Both the position numbers and the translations under genes were made by a program. This document shows positions 14,448-22,387 of a stretch of 49,233 nucleotides of DNA, piece after piece. Numbering within the stretch: the stretch's first letter is position 1; each line of letters starts with the position of its first letter. The notes below the pieces were generated by a model. That model was given only the letters and a program-made list of their open reading frames with translations, was not told where the DNA came from and did not search any database. The DNA is from DAOOPX01 sp964653045 (lineage in GTDB: Bacteria > Patescibacteriota > Microgenomatia > UBA1400 > PJMF01), in NCBI GenBank assembly GCA_964653045.1, contig CAZZBW010000007.1, forward strand, positions 1 through 49,233. The letters are read 5' to 3'.

Positions 14448-15209
14448 TTAAAATTTGAGTGGTCCAGGTTGGACGGTTTTAGCATGATCGAGCAAAAACA
14501 GACAACCTCTGCCACTTAAACCTGGGAACCACAGCTGAGTGGCCCTGACCAGCTCTGGGGAGGCTGCGGCCTGATACCGAGTAGTATGAGCAGGTCCCAA
14601 ATCGTTTACGACCCCAATACACGCCAGTTCTTTCCAGGGATTGACGATCAATACTTGACGATATTTAAACCATTTCAATGTGGCGTGTTTATTGGTTTGC
14701 CATTGATCAAGTAAGTGTAGAGGCAAACTGACGCCGTACTGCTCGGCTGCTTCAGCAGCCGGGGTCCGAGGTTGTTGCCAGCCAAAAAATGGGCGGCGTT
14801 TTGACAGCCCTGCTTCATAAATTGTTGAGTGAGTATTGAGTTGGTCGTCAAAACCGAGCTTCAGATGAGACGCTGCTTGGAACTTTGCCGTGGAATGAGG
14901 CAAAGTGTAGCCCTCAAGCTCCGATACTACTTCCAACCCAATTAGATCACTCAGCTGTTGTTCGAGATACATCATCATTTCCAAATTTTTCAGTAATTCT
15001 TGATTGGAGAAAAGTGAACGCAATTTTTCAAAAATCGAGAGCCGCTCTTCCTGGGATATCTTGATCTGTAGTTTGTGTTGGGAGGTTTGATCATCCACAT
15101 TGGTTGGACTGGGGTGAAGTTCTGACCACTGCTGATTAGCTTGAATCAAGCGTTTATGGGTAGTGAACGCAGTCTGATACAACTGGCTTAATTGCGGATT
15201 TTGGGTCAT
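14448..15209 (-). CDS. Hypothetical protein with possible double-psi-barrel-like C-terminus
   Basis: A 253-residue soluble protein I cannot name. Residues 1-110 are Gln-rich and helical (EERLSIFEKLRSLFSN). Residues about 110-253 are beta-rich and include FFGWQQPRTP, VNPWKELACIGVVNDLGPA and SPELVRATQLWFPGLSGRG. The NP...VVNDLGPA...SPE pattern recalls the double-psi-barrel/3D-domain strands (RINDRGP-like) of wall-associated enzymes, but that is a weak resemblance. No signal peptide is present. It sits between gltX and the 112-residue gene with gaps of 13 and 9 nt, so it is part of the housekeeping operon. Confidence 0.6.
   Translation of the reverse strand: MTQNPQLSQLYQTAFTTHKRLIQANQQWSELHPSPTNVDDQTSQHKLQIKISQEERLSIFEKLRSLFSNQELLKNLEMMMYLEQQLSDLIGLEVVSELEGYTLPHSTAKFQAASHLKLGFDDQLNTHSTIYEAGLSKRRPFFGWQQPRTPAAEAAEQYGVSLPLHLLDQWQTNKHATLKWFKYRQVLIVNPWKELACIGVVNDLGPAHTTRYQAAASPELVRATQLWFPGLSGRGCLFLLDHAKTVQPGPLKF
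14742..14763. repeat. Intragenic inverted repeat, 7 perfect bp extended by a wobble pair
   Basis: CGGCTGC and GCAGCCG close a TTCA loop; a wobble and one further pair extend the stem to 9. It lies inside the 253-residue gene. This is one of the weaker members of the hairpin set. Confidence 0.5.
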
Positions 15210-15222
15210 TGATGGCTAAGTC

Positions 15223-16674
15223 CTAGGTTGATAAAGTCGTAAGCGCGGCTTCAAGCCGCGCTAACGTCAGCTCTTTGCCCATCACCGCCATAGTTTCAAA
15301 CAGTGGCGGGGTGGCTTTTTTACCAGTAATGGCGAGACGTAGGAGCATGAAGAAGTGTGATTTAGACCATGCGTGGTCCGATTGGACTTGACGAATACTT
15401 GACTCAAGATGGGGTGTGGTCCATTCAGTGATCTGTTTCAGTTGATCTAAAACAGTCGTTAGCTGATTAGCACACTCGTCAGGATTATTTTTGGGACTGA
15501 GCAATTCTTTTGTCACACTCACTTGTTTATAAAAAAACTCAGTCAACTCTTCAACCTGGTCAAGTCTCACCAACCTTTCTTTGATTAAAGGCAAAATTTG
15601 TTCGAGAAGTGCAAGGGATAAACCGGTGGGGAGAAACGGTTCGAGCAGCGTGAGTAACTCTTGATCAGATAATTGGCGAATATACTGGCCATTGAGCCAA
15701 TCCAGTTTTTGCAAGTCAAACACGACTGAGCTGGGATGGAGATCGCCCAGATCGAACTCGCGAATATACTCATCCAGTGAAACGAGATCGCGTTGATCTT
15801 TAGGGGTCCACCCGAGAATCATTAAGAAATTTAGCATTGCCTGAGGCAAATAGCCACGATCTAAGAACGATTGGGCGGAAACTGTGCCCTTGCGTTTACT
15901 CATCTTGCCTCGGCCGTCTGGGTTGAGAAACACTGGGACATGACAGAAAACAGGTAACTCCCAGCCAAAGGCTTGGTAAAGAATGATATGTTTGGGAGCA
16001 GAGCTGATCCACTCTTCTCCCCGGATGATGTGGGAAATATTCATTAAGTGATCATCGACGACCACACCCAGGTGATAGGTAGGGTAACCATCGGATTTAA
16101 TTAACACTTGGTCATCTATCTCGCTAGAGTTGAAAGTTATCTTCCCGCGCAGTACGTCGTTGAACTCGATAGTTTCATTCTCGGGAACGAGCAAGCGAAT
16201 CACAAAGGGTTTTTGGTCAGCAAGGTTTTGCTTAATCTCGTCCTCACTTAATTTCAGGCAAAGTTGATCATAGCCTGTGGGCTGATGATTATTGGTTTGA
16301 GTTTCACGTAGTCCTTCTAGGCGCTCTTTAGTACAAAAACAGCGATAAGCTTTTCGCTCTTTGAGTAACTGTTCCGCGTGCTGTTGGTAGAGCTGCAGAC
16401 GCTCTGATTGGATGAAGGGACCGGATGGACTCGGTTTATCTGGACCTTCATCCCAATCTAATCCGTAGGCGCGAATGATTTTCATAATCGCGTCAACACC
16501 TCCAGGAACCTCTCTGGTTTTGTCGGTATCCTCAATCCTTAAGATAAACTGACCGTGGTGCTTTTTGGCAAAAGCATAGTTTTTCAACAATGTAGCAAGG
16601 CTACCGACATGCATCTCTCCAGTCGGACTAGGAGCCATTCGGGTGCGGACGGGTGAACTGGGTTGAGTGTTCAT
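15223..16674 (-). CDS. gltX: Glutamyl-tRNA synthetase
   Basis: Class I aminoacyl-tRNA synthetase charging tRNA-Glu (and, if Gln-tRNA is made by transamidation, possibly tRNA-Gln), 483 residues. APSPTGEMHVGSL at 14-26 carries the HIGH-type motif and GKMSKRKG at 256-263 the KMSKR loop. RIEDTD at 46-51 and FIIQSERL-type sequence near 96 are usual. The zinc module keeps the CxC pair (Cys112, Cys114) and Cys139 but the fourth ligand seen in E. coli is replaced, so zinc binding is doubtful. The ATG overlaps the stop of the upstream 359-residue gene (ATGA at 16671-16674). Confidence 0.95.
   Translation of the reverse strand: MNTQPSSPVRTRMAPSPTGEMHVGSLATLLKNYAFAKKHHGQFILRIEDTDKTREVPGGVDAIMKIIRAYGLDWDEGPDKPSPSGPFIQSERLQLYQQHAEQLLKERKAYRCFCTKERLEGLRETQTNNHQPTGYDQLCLKLSEDEIKQNLADQKPFVIRLLVPENETIEFNDVLRGKITFNSSEIDDQVLIKSDGYPTYHLGVVVDDHLMNISHIIRGEEWISSAPKHIILYQAFGWELPVFCHVPVFLNPDGRGKMSKRKGTVSAQSFLDRGYLPQAMLNFLMILGWTPKDQRDLVSLDEYIREFDLGDLHPSSVVFDLQKLDWLNGQYIRQLSDQELLTLLEPFLPTGLSLALLEQILPLIKERLVRLDQVEELTEFFYKQVSVTKELLSPKNNPDECANQLTTVLDQLKQITEWTTPHLESSIRQVQSDHAWSKSHFFMLLRLAITGKKATPPLFETMAVMGKELTLARLEAALTTLST
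15242..15262. repeat. Intragenic inverted repeat, 10-bp arms and 1-nt loop
   Basis: Arms AGCGCGGCTT and AAGCCGCGCT are separated by one base, so about 9 bp with a 3-nt loop can form. It lies 20 nt before the end of gltX and is not followed by a T-tract, so it does not look like the operon terminator. Confidence 0.7.
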
Positions 16675-17750
16675 TGTTTGGAATTTTGTAAGTACTTGGA
16701 ATCAATGGCGGGAACAAATGCCATAAAATCATCATCACCTTGGAAAACATAAATCGGTTGCAAATAATCTTGACCATTGAGATTATCATAGTAGGCCAGG
16801 GTGACTTCTCTAATTACGGCTCGATCTGGATTTTTGTTGCTGACAACATAACTCTCTCCACCTTGAACAACATTCCAGGCAAGTTTAACGTCGCGAAGGG
16901 GATAGGTATGGACTTGATTGTAATCAACCGGATAATAAGAATATCTAATGCTCACAACCGAGCTATCCAAGCCTTTGATCGAACCCAAGATAGCAGATAC
17001 GATACCTTCCTCGCCTTTCTGAGTATAGAAGTTTATGGCTCCATCGACTGGGGTGCGTTGAATATCAACCTGGACATAATCAGCATCGAGGGGAGTGGCA
17101 ACCTCAAGTAATTGTGAACCACTGGCTTTTAAGTAAGTAAGTTTGCCCGAGCTGGAGGCAATGTCTCCGGGTAGAAGGTCAGCTTTGCTCAGAAAGGCCT
17201 GGGTTTGCTGATTGGCATCAAAACGGGTCAAGTTTTGTTTAGTCAGAATCAACTCGGGTCGGTTCATAAACTCGGTTTGATAACTAAAGACATGATCTAA
17301 AATATCAAGCTCAAGGGTGGTCAAGAGGGGTGTGGTTTTCTGCCAGCGATAAGTGCGGTTGTCCACGATTTGTGGTTCAAATTTAAAGTTAAATTTTTCA
17401 GCGATTTTTAAAGCATTTTCATGATCAAAAAGATTGGGGCTGGTTTTAGGCATCAAAAAAACTTTCGCTCGATCATCAAAACCAGGTAAACGACCGTTTT
17501 TAGTTTCAAGAACATACTGCTTTGGTTTGCTAGCCGGATCGCTTTCTGGAAAAATTGGCGCAGGGAGAGTGCCGAAACCGACAGTGGGGGGAGGAGGAGG
17601 GGGTGGATGGGTCGCTTTCCAGTAAGCGACAAATGATAAGAAAGAAAACCTCAACACTAAAAAGGCTAAAATCGACAGACCCCCAACTTTGAGAAATTTT
17701 CGACTGACCACAGTAGCTTTAGTAAGGGTAAAACCTTCTTCTGTTTGCAT
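16671..17750 (-). CDS. Membrane-anchored hypothetical protein with polyproline linker
   Basis: A 359-residue protein with a cytoplasmic N-terminus (1-22), one membrane helix at about 23-46, and seven consecutive prolines at 50-56 leading to an extracytoplasmic domain. The C-terminal half alternates strands and helices and ends with REVTLAYYD...LQPIYVFQGDDDFMAFVPA, a pattern reminiscent of YycH/YycI-type periplasmic modules; this is a weak comparison and I do not assign a family. It is the first gene of the gltX operon and divergent from trmD across 61 bp. The Pro7 tract should make translation dependent on EF-P. Confidence 0.65.
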   Translation of the reverse strand: MQTEEGFTLTKATVVSRKFLKVGGLSILAFLVLRFSFLSFVAYWKATHPPPPPPPTVGFGTLPAPIFPESDPASKPKQYVLETKNGRLPGFDDRAKVFLMPKTSPNLFDHENALKIAEKFNFKFEPQIVDNRTYRWQKTTPLLTTLELDILDHVFSYQTEFMNRPELILTKQNLTRFDANQQTQAFLSKADLLPGDIASSSGKLTYLKASGSQLLEVATPLDADYVQVDIQRTPVDGAINFYTQKGEEGIVSAILGSIKGLDSSVVSIRYSYYPVDYNQVHTYPLRDVKLAWNVVQGGESYVVSNKNPDRAVIREVTLAYYDNLNGQDYLQPIYVFQGDDDFMAFVPAIDSKYLQNSKQ

Positions 17751-17778
17751 GGTATTGAGTAGCTAATATTCTAGCGAG

Positions 17779-17784
17779 TATAAT
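17779..17784 (+). promoter_or_regulatory. -10 box of trmD
   Basis: TATAAT in the 61-bp divergent gap. The predicted transcript has a leader of about 20 nt with a GGAG ribosome-site-like sequence 9-10 nt before the ATG at 17812, so trmD appears to use a leader, unlike many genes here. Confidence 0.5.
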
Positions 17785-17811
17785 CTAGAGTCGCAAGCGG
17801 AGTATTAAAAA

Positions 17812-18492
17812 ATGCAAGTTAATATCTTAACGATTTTTCCAGATTATTTTGTTTCACCTTTACAAACCTCGATACTTAAGCGCGCTCAGACAAAAGACGC
17901 AATTGAGGTTAACGTGGTTGATATTCGGGATTTTGCTAGTGATAAGCATCACACCACCGACGATCGACCCTTTGGCGGTGGTCCAGGTATGGTGATGAAA
18001 CTTGCTCCAATCGAACAAGCGCTCCGATCATTGAACCTAGGTTTAGGCCAGCCACGAACTGCGAGTTCGAAGGTGGTGTTGCTCTCGGCGAGAGGAAAAA
18101 AAATTGATCAATCTAAAGTTCGAGAGCTGGCCAAACTTGAAAAGCTAACTTTAATCTGTGGCCACTACGCCGATGTCGATCAGCGAGTGGCCGATCATTT
18201 AATCGATGAAGAACTAAGTATCGGCGATTATGTGCTGACAGGAGGAGAGCCGGCCGCGTTAGTGATAGTCGACGCAGTGGCACGCTTGTTACCTGCTGTT
18301 TTGGGGAACGAACAGAGTGTGGTTGGTGAAACACATGATACTCCAGGTTTTTGTAGCCCGCCTCAATACACCCGCCCAGAAGTATATCAGGACTTGACGG
18401 TGCCCGAAGCATTGCTGTCCGGCGATCCCAAAAAAATTAAGCAGTGGCAATCTCAATGGCTCGAGCAACAGAAGTTCGTTGAAAATCGATAG
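17812..18492 (+). CDS. trmD: tRNA (guanine37-N1)-methyltransferase
   Basis: SPOUT-class enzyme that methylates G37 of tRNAs to prevent +1 frameshifting, 226 residues. FPDYFVSPL at 9-17, RPFGGGPGMVMK at about 53-64, LICGHYADVDQR, IGDYVLTGGEPAALVIVDAV and YTRPEVY are family marks. Two deviations stand out: the usual GxYEG(V/I)D reads GHYADVD, so the conserved Glu-Gly is Ala-Asp, and the stretch holding the catalytic Asp (E. coli D169, usually in an xDSF motif) reads GETHDTPG. Arg of VARLLP is kept. The 3' end overlaps the convergent rmlD gene by 56 nt. Confidence 0.93.
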   Translation: MQVNILTIFPDYFVSPLQTSILKRAQTKDAIEVNVVDIRDFASDKHHTTDDRPFGGGPGMVMKLAPIEQALRSLNLGLGQPRTASSKVVLLSARGKKIDQSKVRELAKLEKLTLICGHYADVDQRVADHLIDEELSIGDYVLTGGEPAALVIVDAVARLLPAVLGNEQSVVGETHDTPGFCSPPQYTRPEVYQDLTVPEALLSGDPKKIKQWQSQWLEQQKFVENR

Positions 18493-19321
18493 AGTTAAAT
18501 AGTTTATTACAATCTAGAGCGGTATTTTTTTGGTAAGGACGATTGGTGCTTTGAAGGTACTGGTTTAGGTCGCCAGCGGGTATCTGTCGCTCAGCGCCAA
18601 TTGCTTGGTTGACCGCGGTGGCAAAGGCAAAATCAGTCCATTGTTCGCCACTGCTGGCGTGAAATAGGCCAGCTGCTTTGGTCCTAATTACCCAATCAAT
18701 CACTTTGGTGAAATCATCAATAAATGTTGGTCCAAAAGTATGATTCGTAAATTGCGGGGGTAATGCGTCAGTGTTGATTTTTTCAATTAATTTGTGCAGG
18801 ACGTCCTTTTTAGCGTGAGCCAGTGAACCAAAGGGTTGATCAATTCGTAGAATCGTCCATGGACACTCAGCAGCACTCACTAGTTGTTCAGCTTCCCACT
18901 TGGTTCGACCGTACCACTCAATTGGGTGGGGTTGGTCGTTTTCGGTGTATAGTCCTGGGTTTTCGCCATCAAACACATACGCTGTCGAGATGTGTATCAA
19001 ATGTTTACTTGCTTTTTCGCAGGCAGTCACAATGTTTTTGGTGCCCAACACGTTGACCTTGTAGCACAAGCCGTTTTGATCGTCTGTTTCCTCCCAAGCT
19101 TTGGTCACATCAGTGAAAGCCGCAAAGTGAACCAAAAATTCTGCACTTGAGTTTGCGACAGCTGAAAATAATTGCTCGGTATTAGTAATGTCAACTGGAT
19201 TGGATGGGTGAGAGATATCGAGTTTATCAAATTGAAATTTTGACGAAAAAAATTCAACAAAGTGAGAAGCCACCAAACCTGAAGAACCAGTCAATAACAC
19301 AGTCTGCGGCGAAACGGACAT
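18437..19321 (-). CDS. rmlD: dTDP-4-dehydrorhamnose reductase-like SDR
   Basis: Last enzyme of dTDP-L-rhamnose synthesis, or a close SDR relative, 294 residues. TGSSGLVASHF at 11-21 is the Rossmann glycine loop, HFAAFTDV the conserved strand-4 block, STAYVFDG the catalytic Ser/Thr region and YGRTKWEAE the YxxxK pair. The glycine loop (TGSSGLVAS) is less canonical than in E. coli RmlD. The third gene of the rmlBCD unit, starting 1 nt after the rmlC stop. Its 3' end overlaps trmD on the opposite strand by 56 nt. Other 4-keto-sugar reductases remain possible. Confidence 0.85.
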   Translation of the reverse strand: MSVSPQTVLLTGSSGLVASHFVEFFSSKFQFDKLDISHPSNPVDITNTEQLFSAVANSSAEFLVHFAAFTDVTKAWEETDDQNGLCYKVNVLGTKNIVTACEKASKHLIHISTAYVFDGENPGLYTENDQPHPIEWYGRTKWEAEQLVSAAECPWTILRIDQPFGSLAHAKKDVLHKLIEKINTDALPPQFTNHTFGPTFIDDFTKVIDWVIRTKAAGLFHASSGEQWTDFAFATAVNQAIGAERQIPAGDLNQYLQSTNRPYQKNTALDCNKLFNSIDFQRTSVARAIEIATA

Positions 19322-19322
19322 A

Positions 19323-19922
19323 TTACTTTTGTGCCAATCTTTCTTTTAGAGTAATGGAGTTTTTGTCTCTTTCAGAAATAATCATTTGGTTTTTGGAGAT
19401 GGGCCAACTAATATCTAGTTCAGGGTCAAACAATGAAATTGCCATATCACCAGACTTGTCTCGTTCGTGATACAGCTGATTAACACAGTACAAATAATAA
19501 AGTGGACCTTTTGTCACCAAAAAGGAGTTACCGACTCCCGGCGGGACAAAAATTGCGCCCATCAGCTGTTGTTCGGAGTTTTGACCAAGTTTAAATGCCA
19601 GGGTTTGTTTGAAAGTGGGTGAATTAAGGCGAAAATCAGCTAGCACGCTCAAGCACTCTCCGGCGACGGGCGCGATCAACTTAGACCAATTTTCAGCATG
19701 AATGCCCCTAGCTACGTTAGTATTGGAACATGATAAGTTCACTTGCTGGATTACAAAAGGTGTTTCAAACAAAGCGTTAAGTTCCTTTACTCTAGAGAGC
19801 TCGCTATACCAACCGCGCTCATCAAGATGAATGTCTTGTTTGAGAAAGTACACTCCGTTAAACGGTGTCGAGTAAATATCACGGGCAACTTGGTTTTTTT
19901 GGGTGGGGCGGAAAATGATCAT
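19323..19922 (-). CDS. rmlC: dTDP-4-dehydrorhamnose 3,5-epimerase-like protein
   Basis: Cupin-fold epimerase of the dTDP-rhamnose pathway, 199 residues. LDERGWYSEL at about 33-42 matches the family's DxRG start, RGIHAENWSKLI carries the catalytic His, and IFVPPGVGNSFLV replaces the usual PxGxAHGFxv, with Gly-Asn in place of His-Gly. That change is unusual and may mean a different substrate. YLYCVNQLY supplies the conserved Tyr region. The start overlaps the rmlB stop (19919-19922), and rmlD follows directly. Confidence 0.82.
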   Translation of the reverse strand: MIIFRPTQKNQVARDIYSTPFNGVYFLKQDIHLDERGWYSELSRVKELNALFETPFVIQQVNLSCSNTNVARGIHAENWSKLIAPVAGECLSVLADFRLNSPTFKQTLAFKLGQNSEQQLMGAIFVPPGVGNSFLVTKGPLYYLYCVNQLYHERDKSGDMAISLFDPELDISWPISKNQMIISERDKNSITLKERLAQK

Positions 19923-20956
19923 ATTGTTGGATACTGTTGGCTAAAGTACTCGGAATTATTATTTTTTAACGGCTGCCACCACTCACGGTGTTGTTGGTAC
20001 CACTCAATAGTTTGAGTGAGTCCTTGTTCTAAGTCAACTGACGGTTGCCAGCCAAGTTTCTCGCGGATTTTGTCCCAATTGACACTGTAGCGCTGATCGT
20101 GGCCCGGACGATCAGCGACAAACTCTATTTCTGATTCTGACTTGTTCATCAATTTCAAAATAAGCTTAATTGCATCGAGGTTACTGACGTCGTCAGTCAA
20201 CCCACCTACCAAGTAGGTTTCTCCCGCTGGGGCATTCAGCAACACCTGTTCAATTGCCGCACAATGATCTTGAACATACAGCCAATCGCGGACTTGCTTG
20301 CCGCTGCCATACACAGGTACTTTTTTGTTTTCGATTAAGTTGGTGATTGCTAAAGGGAAAAGTTTCTCGGGAAAATGATACTCACCATAATTGTTGGAAC
20401 AGTTGGTTATAGAAAAGGGTAGTCCGTAAGTTTCACCGTAACTGCGGACGAGGTGATCCGAGGCCGCCTTACTGGCCGAGTAGGGACTGCGGGGTGCATA
20501 GGGAGTGTTTTCGTTGAACTGTTCTTTTGAATCTAAGGCGAGAGTGCCAAACACTTCATCAGTTGAGACATGGTGAAAACGCTTGATTTTATGTTTGAGA
20601 GCTGCCTTGAGTAAGGTGTGGGTGCCCAGCACATTAGTTTGGAGAAAGATATCTGGTTGCGCAATTGATCGATCTACGTGAGTCTCGGCAGCGAAGTGGA
20701 CAACATAGTCAACACCTTCCAGAGCCTTATCAATCAACTCAGCATCGTTAATACTGCCGTGAATGAAGTGATAATTAGGATGTGATTCGAGTGGCTGGCA
20801 ACTTGATAAGTTGCCAGCATAAGTCAAACTATCGAGATTGATTAAGGCATCATCAGGAAATTTTTTTGCCCAGAAATTGAGAAAGTTGACGCCAATAAAC
20901 CCAGCGCCACCAGTCACTAAAAGTTTTCGTGGTGGATGAGCACTGGATTTTTGCAT
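19919..20956 (-). CDS. rmlB: dTDP-glucose 4,6-dehydratase
   Basis: NAD-dependent SDR that converts dTDP-glucose to the 4-keto-6-deoxy intermediate, 345 residues, usual length. TGGAGFIGVNFLNF is the NAD loop, FAAETHVDRSI the substrate loop, THLL-type sequence and HHVSTDEVFG follow, SPYSASKAASDHLV holds YxxxK and NNYGEYHFPEKL contacts the dTDP moiety. First gene of rmlBCD. rmlA, which makes dTDP-glucose, is not in the window. A TATAAT box ends 8 nt before the start, so the operon mRNA should be leaderless. The gene has two perfect intragenic hairpins. Confidence 0.95.
   Translation of the reverse strand: MQKSSAHPPRKLLVTGGAGFIGVNFLNFWAKKFPDDALINLDSLTYAGNLSSCQPLESHPNYHFIHGSINDAELIDKALEGVDYVVHFAAETHVDRSIAQPDIFLQTNVLGTHTLLKAALKHKIKRFHHVSTDEVFGTLALDSKEQFNENTPYAPRSPYSASKAASDHLVRSYGETYGLPFSITNCSNNYGEYHFPEKLFPLAITNLIENKKVPVYGSGKQVRDWLYVQDHCAAIEQVLLNAPAGETYLVGGLTDDVSNLDAIKLILKLMNKSESEIEFVADRPGHDQRYSVNWDKIREKLGWQPSVDLEQGLTQTIEWYQQHREWWQPLKNNNSEYFSQQYPTI
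20091..20117. repeat. Intragenic perfect inverted repeat, 10-bp arms
   Basis: Arms CGCTGATCGT and ACGATCAGCG with a 7-nt loop inside rmlB, encoding the conserved DRPGHDQRYS region. Confidence 0.78.
20794..20818. repeat. Intragenic perfect inverted repeat, 11-bp arms
   Basis: Arms GCTGGCAACTT and AAGTTGCCAGC with a 3-nt loop inside rmlB, encoding AGNLSSCQPL. Confidence 0.82.
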
Positions 20957-20964
20957 AGGTTGGA

Positions 20965-20970
20965 ATTATA
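20965..20970 (-). promoter_or_regulatory. -10 box of rmlBCD
   Basis: Perfect TATAAT on the minus strand, 8 nt before the ATG at 20956. No extended TG and no strong -35 are seen. The spacing predicts a leaderless operon transcript. Confidence 0.55.
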
Positions 20971-21017
20971 AACCGAACAACTGCTACTGTCGATTTATCT
21001 AATATACCATCCAATTT

Positions 21018-21236
21018 CTACTTTTCATAAGATTGTTCGATCAAGCGTTGTACTTCTGTTTTTCCGAGCTGGTGCTGAACACGAATGTAACGATCCTCTA
21101 AGTTTTGATATAGTTTGGTTTGTTGATTCAATAAATCACTTAGATAACCCGTGAAGATAAAAAGAAAAACAATAATAGCGACAAGTAATCGGTTTAACCA
21201 AACAGCAGAAAAAGGGGAGCTGAGTTGGTTTTTCAT
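21018..21236 (-). CDS. Small single-span membrane protein coupled to the LCP gene
   Basis: A 72-residue protein with one membrane helix (about 15-33, RLLVAIIVFLFIFTGYLSDLL) followed by a 35-residue charged helix (NLEDRYIRVQHQLGKTEVQRL) that could form a coiled coil outside the cell. Its ATG shares one base with the stop codon of the LCP gene (TAATG), so translation is coupled. The type II layout resembles FtsL/FtsB-like proteins, but that is shape only. It may assist the LCP ligase. Probably real because of coupling and the clean topology. Confidence 0.6.
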   Translation of the reverse strand: MKNQLSSPFSAVWLNRLLVAIIVFLFIFTGYLSDLLNQQTKLYQNLEDRYIRVQHQLGKTEVQRLIEQSYEK

Positions 21237-22327
21237 TATTCTAAATTTAAAATTTTTGGTACTTCAGTCTTAAGGATGCCATCGGTTTTTTCTGCAAATA
21301 CCCACTGATTCTGATAAAGCCTTGGGTTGGGGTGAAAAATTAATCCTGATTCGACGTCCGGATATATAGGTAAATATTTTTGCTCAAATTGCAGGCTTCG
21401 ATTTTTTTCTAAAAATTTTATGCCAACAGCCAATGCCTGGTCCAGTGGCCAGTATTGATCAACTTCGGTCCGATAGAGTTTGAGCAGCCGACCAATTACT
21501 TCAGGAGAGTAAAAGGTAGATTTACTGGTTAATTTGACCAGTAAAGCACTCAGAACTTGTTGTTGGCGGGCGGAACGCGCCATGTCGGTGCCAGTTTCAA
21601 GGTCGGCTGATTTCCGGCTGCGAATGTACTCAAGCGCTCGTTCGCTGCTCAGGGTCTGAAGGCCGGGCTCGAACACCACAGTTTTGTAAAGTAATTCTGG
21701 GTCCTTGGCTGTGGGGCTGACTCCTGGGCGCGGGAATTCTTCATCAGTAAATCCCTGATCAATGTTTACTTCAACTCCGTCAACTATTTCAATTAATTGG
21801 GCTAATAAATCTAATGAGATGACTAGGGTGACATCACTGTTAAAACCGGTTAGCTCCTCTATCGCTTGAGCCACAAACTTTTCAGGATGATCAGGGAAGT
21901 ACTGATCACCGTAACTATAGAGAGCGTTGATTTTTGTCTGGTAATCAGGATGCCAAAGGTCTCTAGGAATTGAGAGCGAATCTAGCTCACCAGAGTTAAG
22001 ATTGAAGTTCAGCGCTAAAATAGTGTCCGTCAGTACCGGTTGATTGGTTCTCTCAGCCAGCGCGTCAGTCCCCAAAACAAGAATTTGAAGATCACTCGGG
22101 ACTTGCTTAATTGATTTATCTGTTGAATCAATTAATTCAAATACTTGGGAATATGTCATATCTGCTTGTGCCAAGGTTTGGTTGAGTAGGCGGTAGCCAA
22201 ATATGACAGCAACCGTCGCAGTGATTAAAATAAAGATTGTCAGAAAAAACCCAGCGAAAATGGTGGTTTTTAACCAAAATTGCCATAAATTCAATGCCGG
22301 TTGCTGAGTCTCAGTTGTGTTTGACAT
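21236..22327 (-). CDS. LytR-CpsA-Psr (LCP) family glycopolymer ligase
   Basis: Membrane enzyme that transfers lipid-linked glycopolymers to peptidoglycan outside the cell, 363 residues. Residues about 22-47 are the N-terminal membrane helix. The LCP domain runs from about 82 to 280: LVLGTDAL, TDTILALNFN, LSIPRDLW with the pyrophosphate-binding Arg-Asp, and LEYIRSRKSADLETGTDMARSARQQQV with the conserved Arg cluster. The C-terminal 80 residues are an extension. It starts the surface-glycan locus, divergent from a GT-C gene across 60 bp. This supports attachment of the polymers made downstream to the wall. Confidence 0.92.
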   Translation of the reverse strand: MSNTTETQQPALNLWQFWLKTTIFAGFFLTIFILITATVAVIFGYRLLNQTLAQADMTYSQVFELIDSTDKSIKQVPSDLQILVLGTDALAERTNQPVLTDTILALNFNLNSGELDSLSIPRDLWHPDYQTKINALYSYGDQYFPDHPEKFVAQAIEELTGFNSDVTLVISLDLLAQLIEIVDGVEVNIDQGFTDEEFPRPGVSPTAKDPELLYKTVVFEPGLQTLSSERALEYIRSRKSADLETGTDMARSARQQQVLSALLVKLTSKSTFYSPEVIGRLLKLYRTEVDQYWPLDQALAVGIKFLEKNRSLQFEQKYLPIYPDVESGLIFHPNPRLYQNQWVFAEKTDGILKTEVPKILNLE

Positions 22328-22333
22328 TGCGCT

Positions 22334-22342
22334 ATTCTAGCA
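22334..22342 (-). promoter_or_regulatory. Extended -10 box of the LCP gene
   Basis: TGC-TAGAAT on the minus strand, exactly 6 nt before the ATG at 22327. It lies back to back with the promoter of the next gene (22375-22380). Confidence 0.6.
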
Positions 22343-22374
22343 AGAGTCGGAAGAAATTTCAGTTTGAGATGGGT

Positions 22375-22380
22375 TACAAT
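22375..22380 (+). promoter_or_regulatory. -10 box of the first GT-C gene
   Basis: TACAAT, 7 nt before the ATG at 22388. It overlaps an in-frame upstream extension (TTG at 22364), which argues for the ATG as the true start and for a leaderless mRNA. Confidence 0.5.
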
Positions 22381-22387
22381 TAGGTTG

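Noticed and set aside
17586..17611. G-rich tract that could suggest a G-quadruplex.
   Set aside because: Only three runs of three or more G; explained by the seven proline codons on the minus strand.
18113..18412. 99-codon minus-strand ORF within trmD.
   Set aside because: Shadow; trmD motifs define the real frame.
22364..22387. TTG start for the first GT-C gene (also TTG at 91, 37206, 41562, 45947 and 39064 for other genes).
   Set aside because: At 22364 and 91 the extension overlaps the -10 box; in the others a nearby ATG fits better with spacing or ribosome site.
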